DNA from: DP-19 sp041488235
GTDB lineage: Bacteria > Desulfobacterota > Binatia > UTPRO1
DNA length: 5,676 bases
Assembly: GCA_041488235.1 (NCBI GenBank)
Contig: JBGPOW010000276.1
Coordinates: 1 to 5,676 of the forward strand
Direction: 5' to 3'
A program made the translations under genes and the position numbers. Of this stretch, positions 5,524 through 5,676 are shown in pieces. Every line of letters starts with the position of its first letter. Position 1 is the first letter of the stretch. The notes beneath the pieces were generated by a model that was not told where the DNA came from, did not search any database, and saw nothing but the letters and a program-made list of their open reading frames with translations.

Positions 5524-5676
5524 TCACTTCGGCACGTACTTCACCAGCACGCGCGAGCCGTCCTTGATGCCGTCCTTGAACTTCTGCTCGTAGCCCGGCC
5601 AGCGGTCGGGATACTTCTTCGCGTACGTCTCGAAGAGAAGGTCCGCGACCTTCGCGTCCTTCACGATCGAGCCGAC
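5524..5676 (-). CDS. C-terminal 50 residues of an unidentified Lys-rich protein
   Basis: A frame open to the window edge reads through 50 codons to TGA (complement of 5524-5526). The visible end runs VGSIVKDAKVADLLF, then ETYAKKYPDRWPGYEQKF, then KDGIKDGSRVLVKYVPK. It has an amphipathic helix followed by a short strand, nine lysines and two arginines, every lysine encoded by AAG. I do not recognise it with confidence. The layout (helix, aromatic/Pro-rich turn, final basic strand) is loosely like the tail of FMN- or F420-binding split-barrel (pyridoxamine-phosphate-oxidase-like) proteins, a guess only. No signal or membrane segment is visible in this part. The stop lies 10 nt before the GTG of the GNAT gene, and the stop region TGAAAGG also supplies that gene's SD, which supports cotranscription and possibly translational coupling. 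Confidence 0.75.
   Translation of the reverse strand, partial: VGSIVKDAKVADLLFETYAKKYPDRWPGYEQKFKDGIKDGSRVLVKYVPK

Noticed and set aside
4473..5567. A 364-codon plus-strand open frame opposite the GNAT gene
   Set aside because: It is antisense to a gene with clear GNAT motifs, and its translation is Arg/Glu-rich and shows no recognisable fold or motif.
3325..5676. A biosynthetic gene cluster built around the O-methyltransferase and GNAT genes
   Set aside because: No core scaffold-making enzyme, carrier protein or dedicated exporter is visible in the run. Two tailoring-type enzymes are not enough to make the call.

Overview
This is a very GC-rich bacterial window with dense coding on both strands, G/C-ending codons and Arg-rich proteins. 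Shine-Dalgarno (SD) sequences are visible before several genes, the best being AAGGAGG. The protein styles (small SAM methyltransferases, a polyketide-type O-methyltransferase, an ACS-type MFS carrier, an aldo/keto reductase, a long GNAT-like protein) fit a high-GC environmental bacterium such as a Deltaproteobacterium, Binatota or Rokubacteria relative, or an actinobacterium. The sequence alone does not settle the phylum. No rRNA, tRNA, CRISPR array, insertion sequence, integrase or phage gene was seen.

Layout: (1) 1-573, plus strand: 3' part of a class I SAM-dependent methyltransferase gene, cut by the window edge. (2) 647-1915, minus strand: an MFS transporter gene, convergent with gene 1. 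(3) 1978-2949, plus strand: an aldo/keto reductase gene, divergent from the MFS gene across about 62 bp. (4) A minus-strand run read from 5676 down to 2972: the 3' end of an unidentified Lys-rich protein gene (5524-5676), a two-domain GNAT-like N-acetyltransferase gene (4443-5513) 10 nt behind it, an O-methyltransferase gene (3325-4356), and a small secreted protein gene (2972-3256) that converges on the reductase. No stretch over 100 bases lacks a gene.

How the genes may work together: the divergent MFS/reductase pair suggests uptake of a small organic anion or sugar-like compound next to an NADPH-dependent carbonyl reductase. This is inferred from proximity only. In the minus-strand run the unidentified gene and the GNAT gene are almost certainly cotranscribed. 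The O-methyltransferase gene has its own leader with an 18-bp near-perfect palindrome overlapping a TATACA box, so it may be separately controlled. Both are tailoring-type enzymes, but no core biosynthetic gene (polyketide synthase, NRPS, terpene synthase) is visible, so this is not evidence of a biosynthetic cluster.

I found no convincing undescribed multi-gene system. The most distinctive observations are an in-frame 30-nt tandem duplication inside the first methyltransferase gene, the palindrome before the O-methyltransferase gene, and a small exported protein whose C-terminus looks like the YceK lipoprotein family but which has no lipobox.
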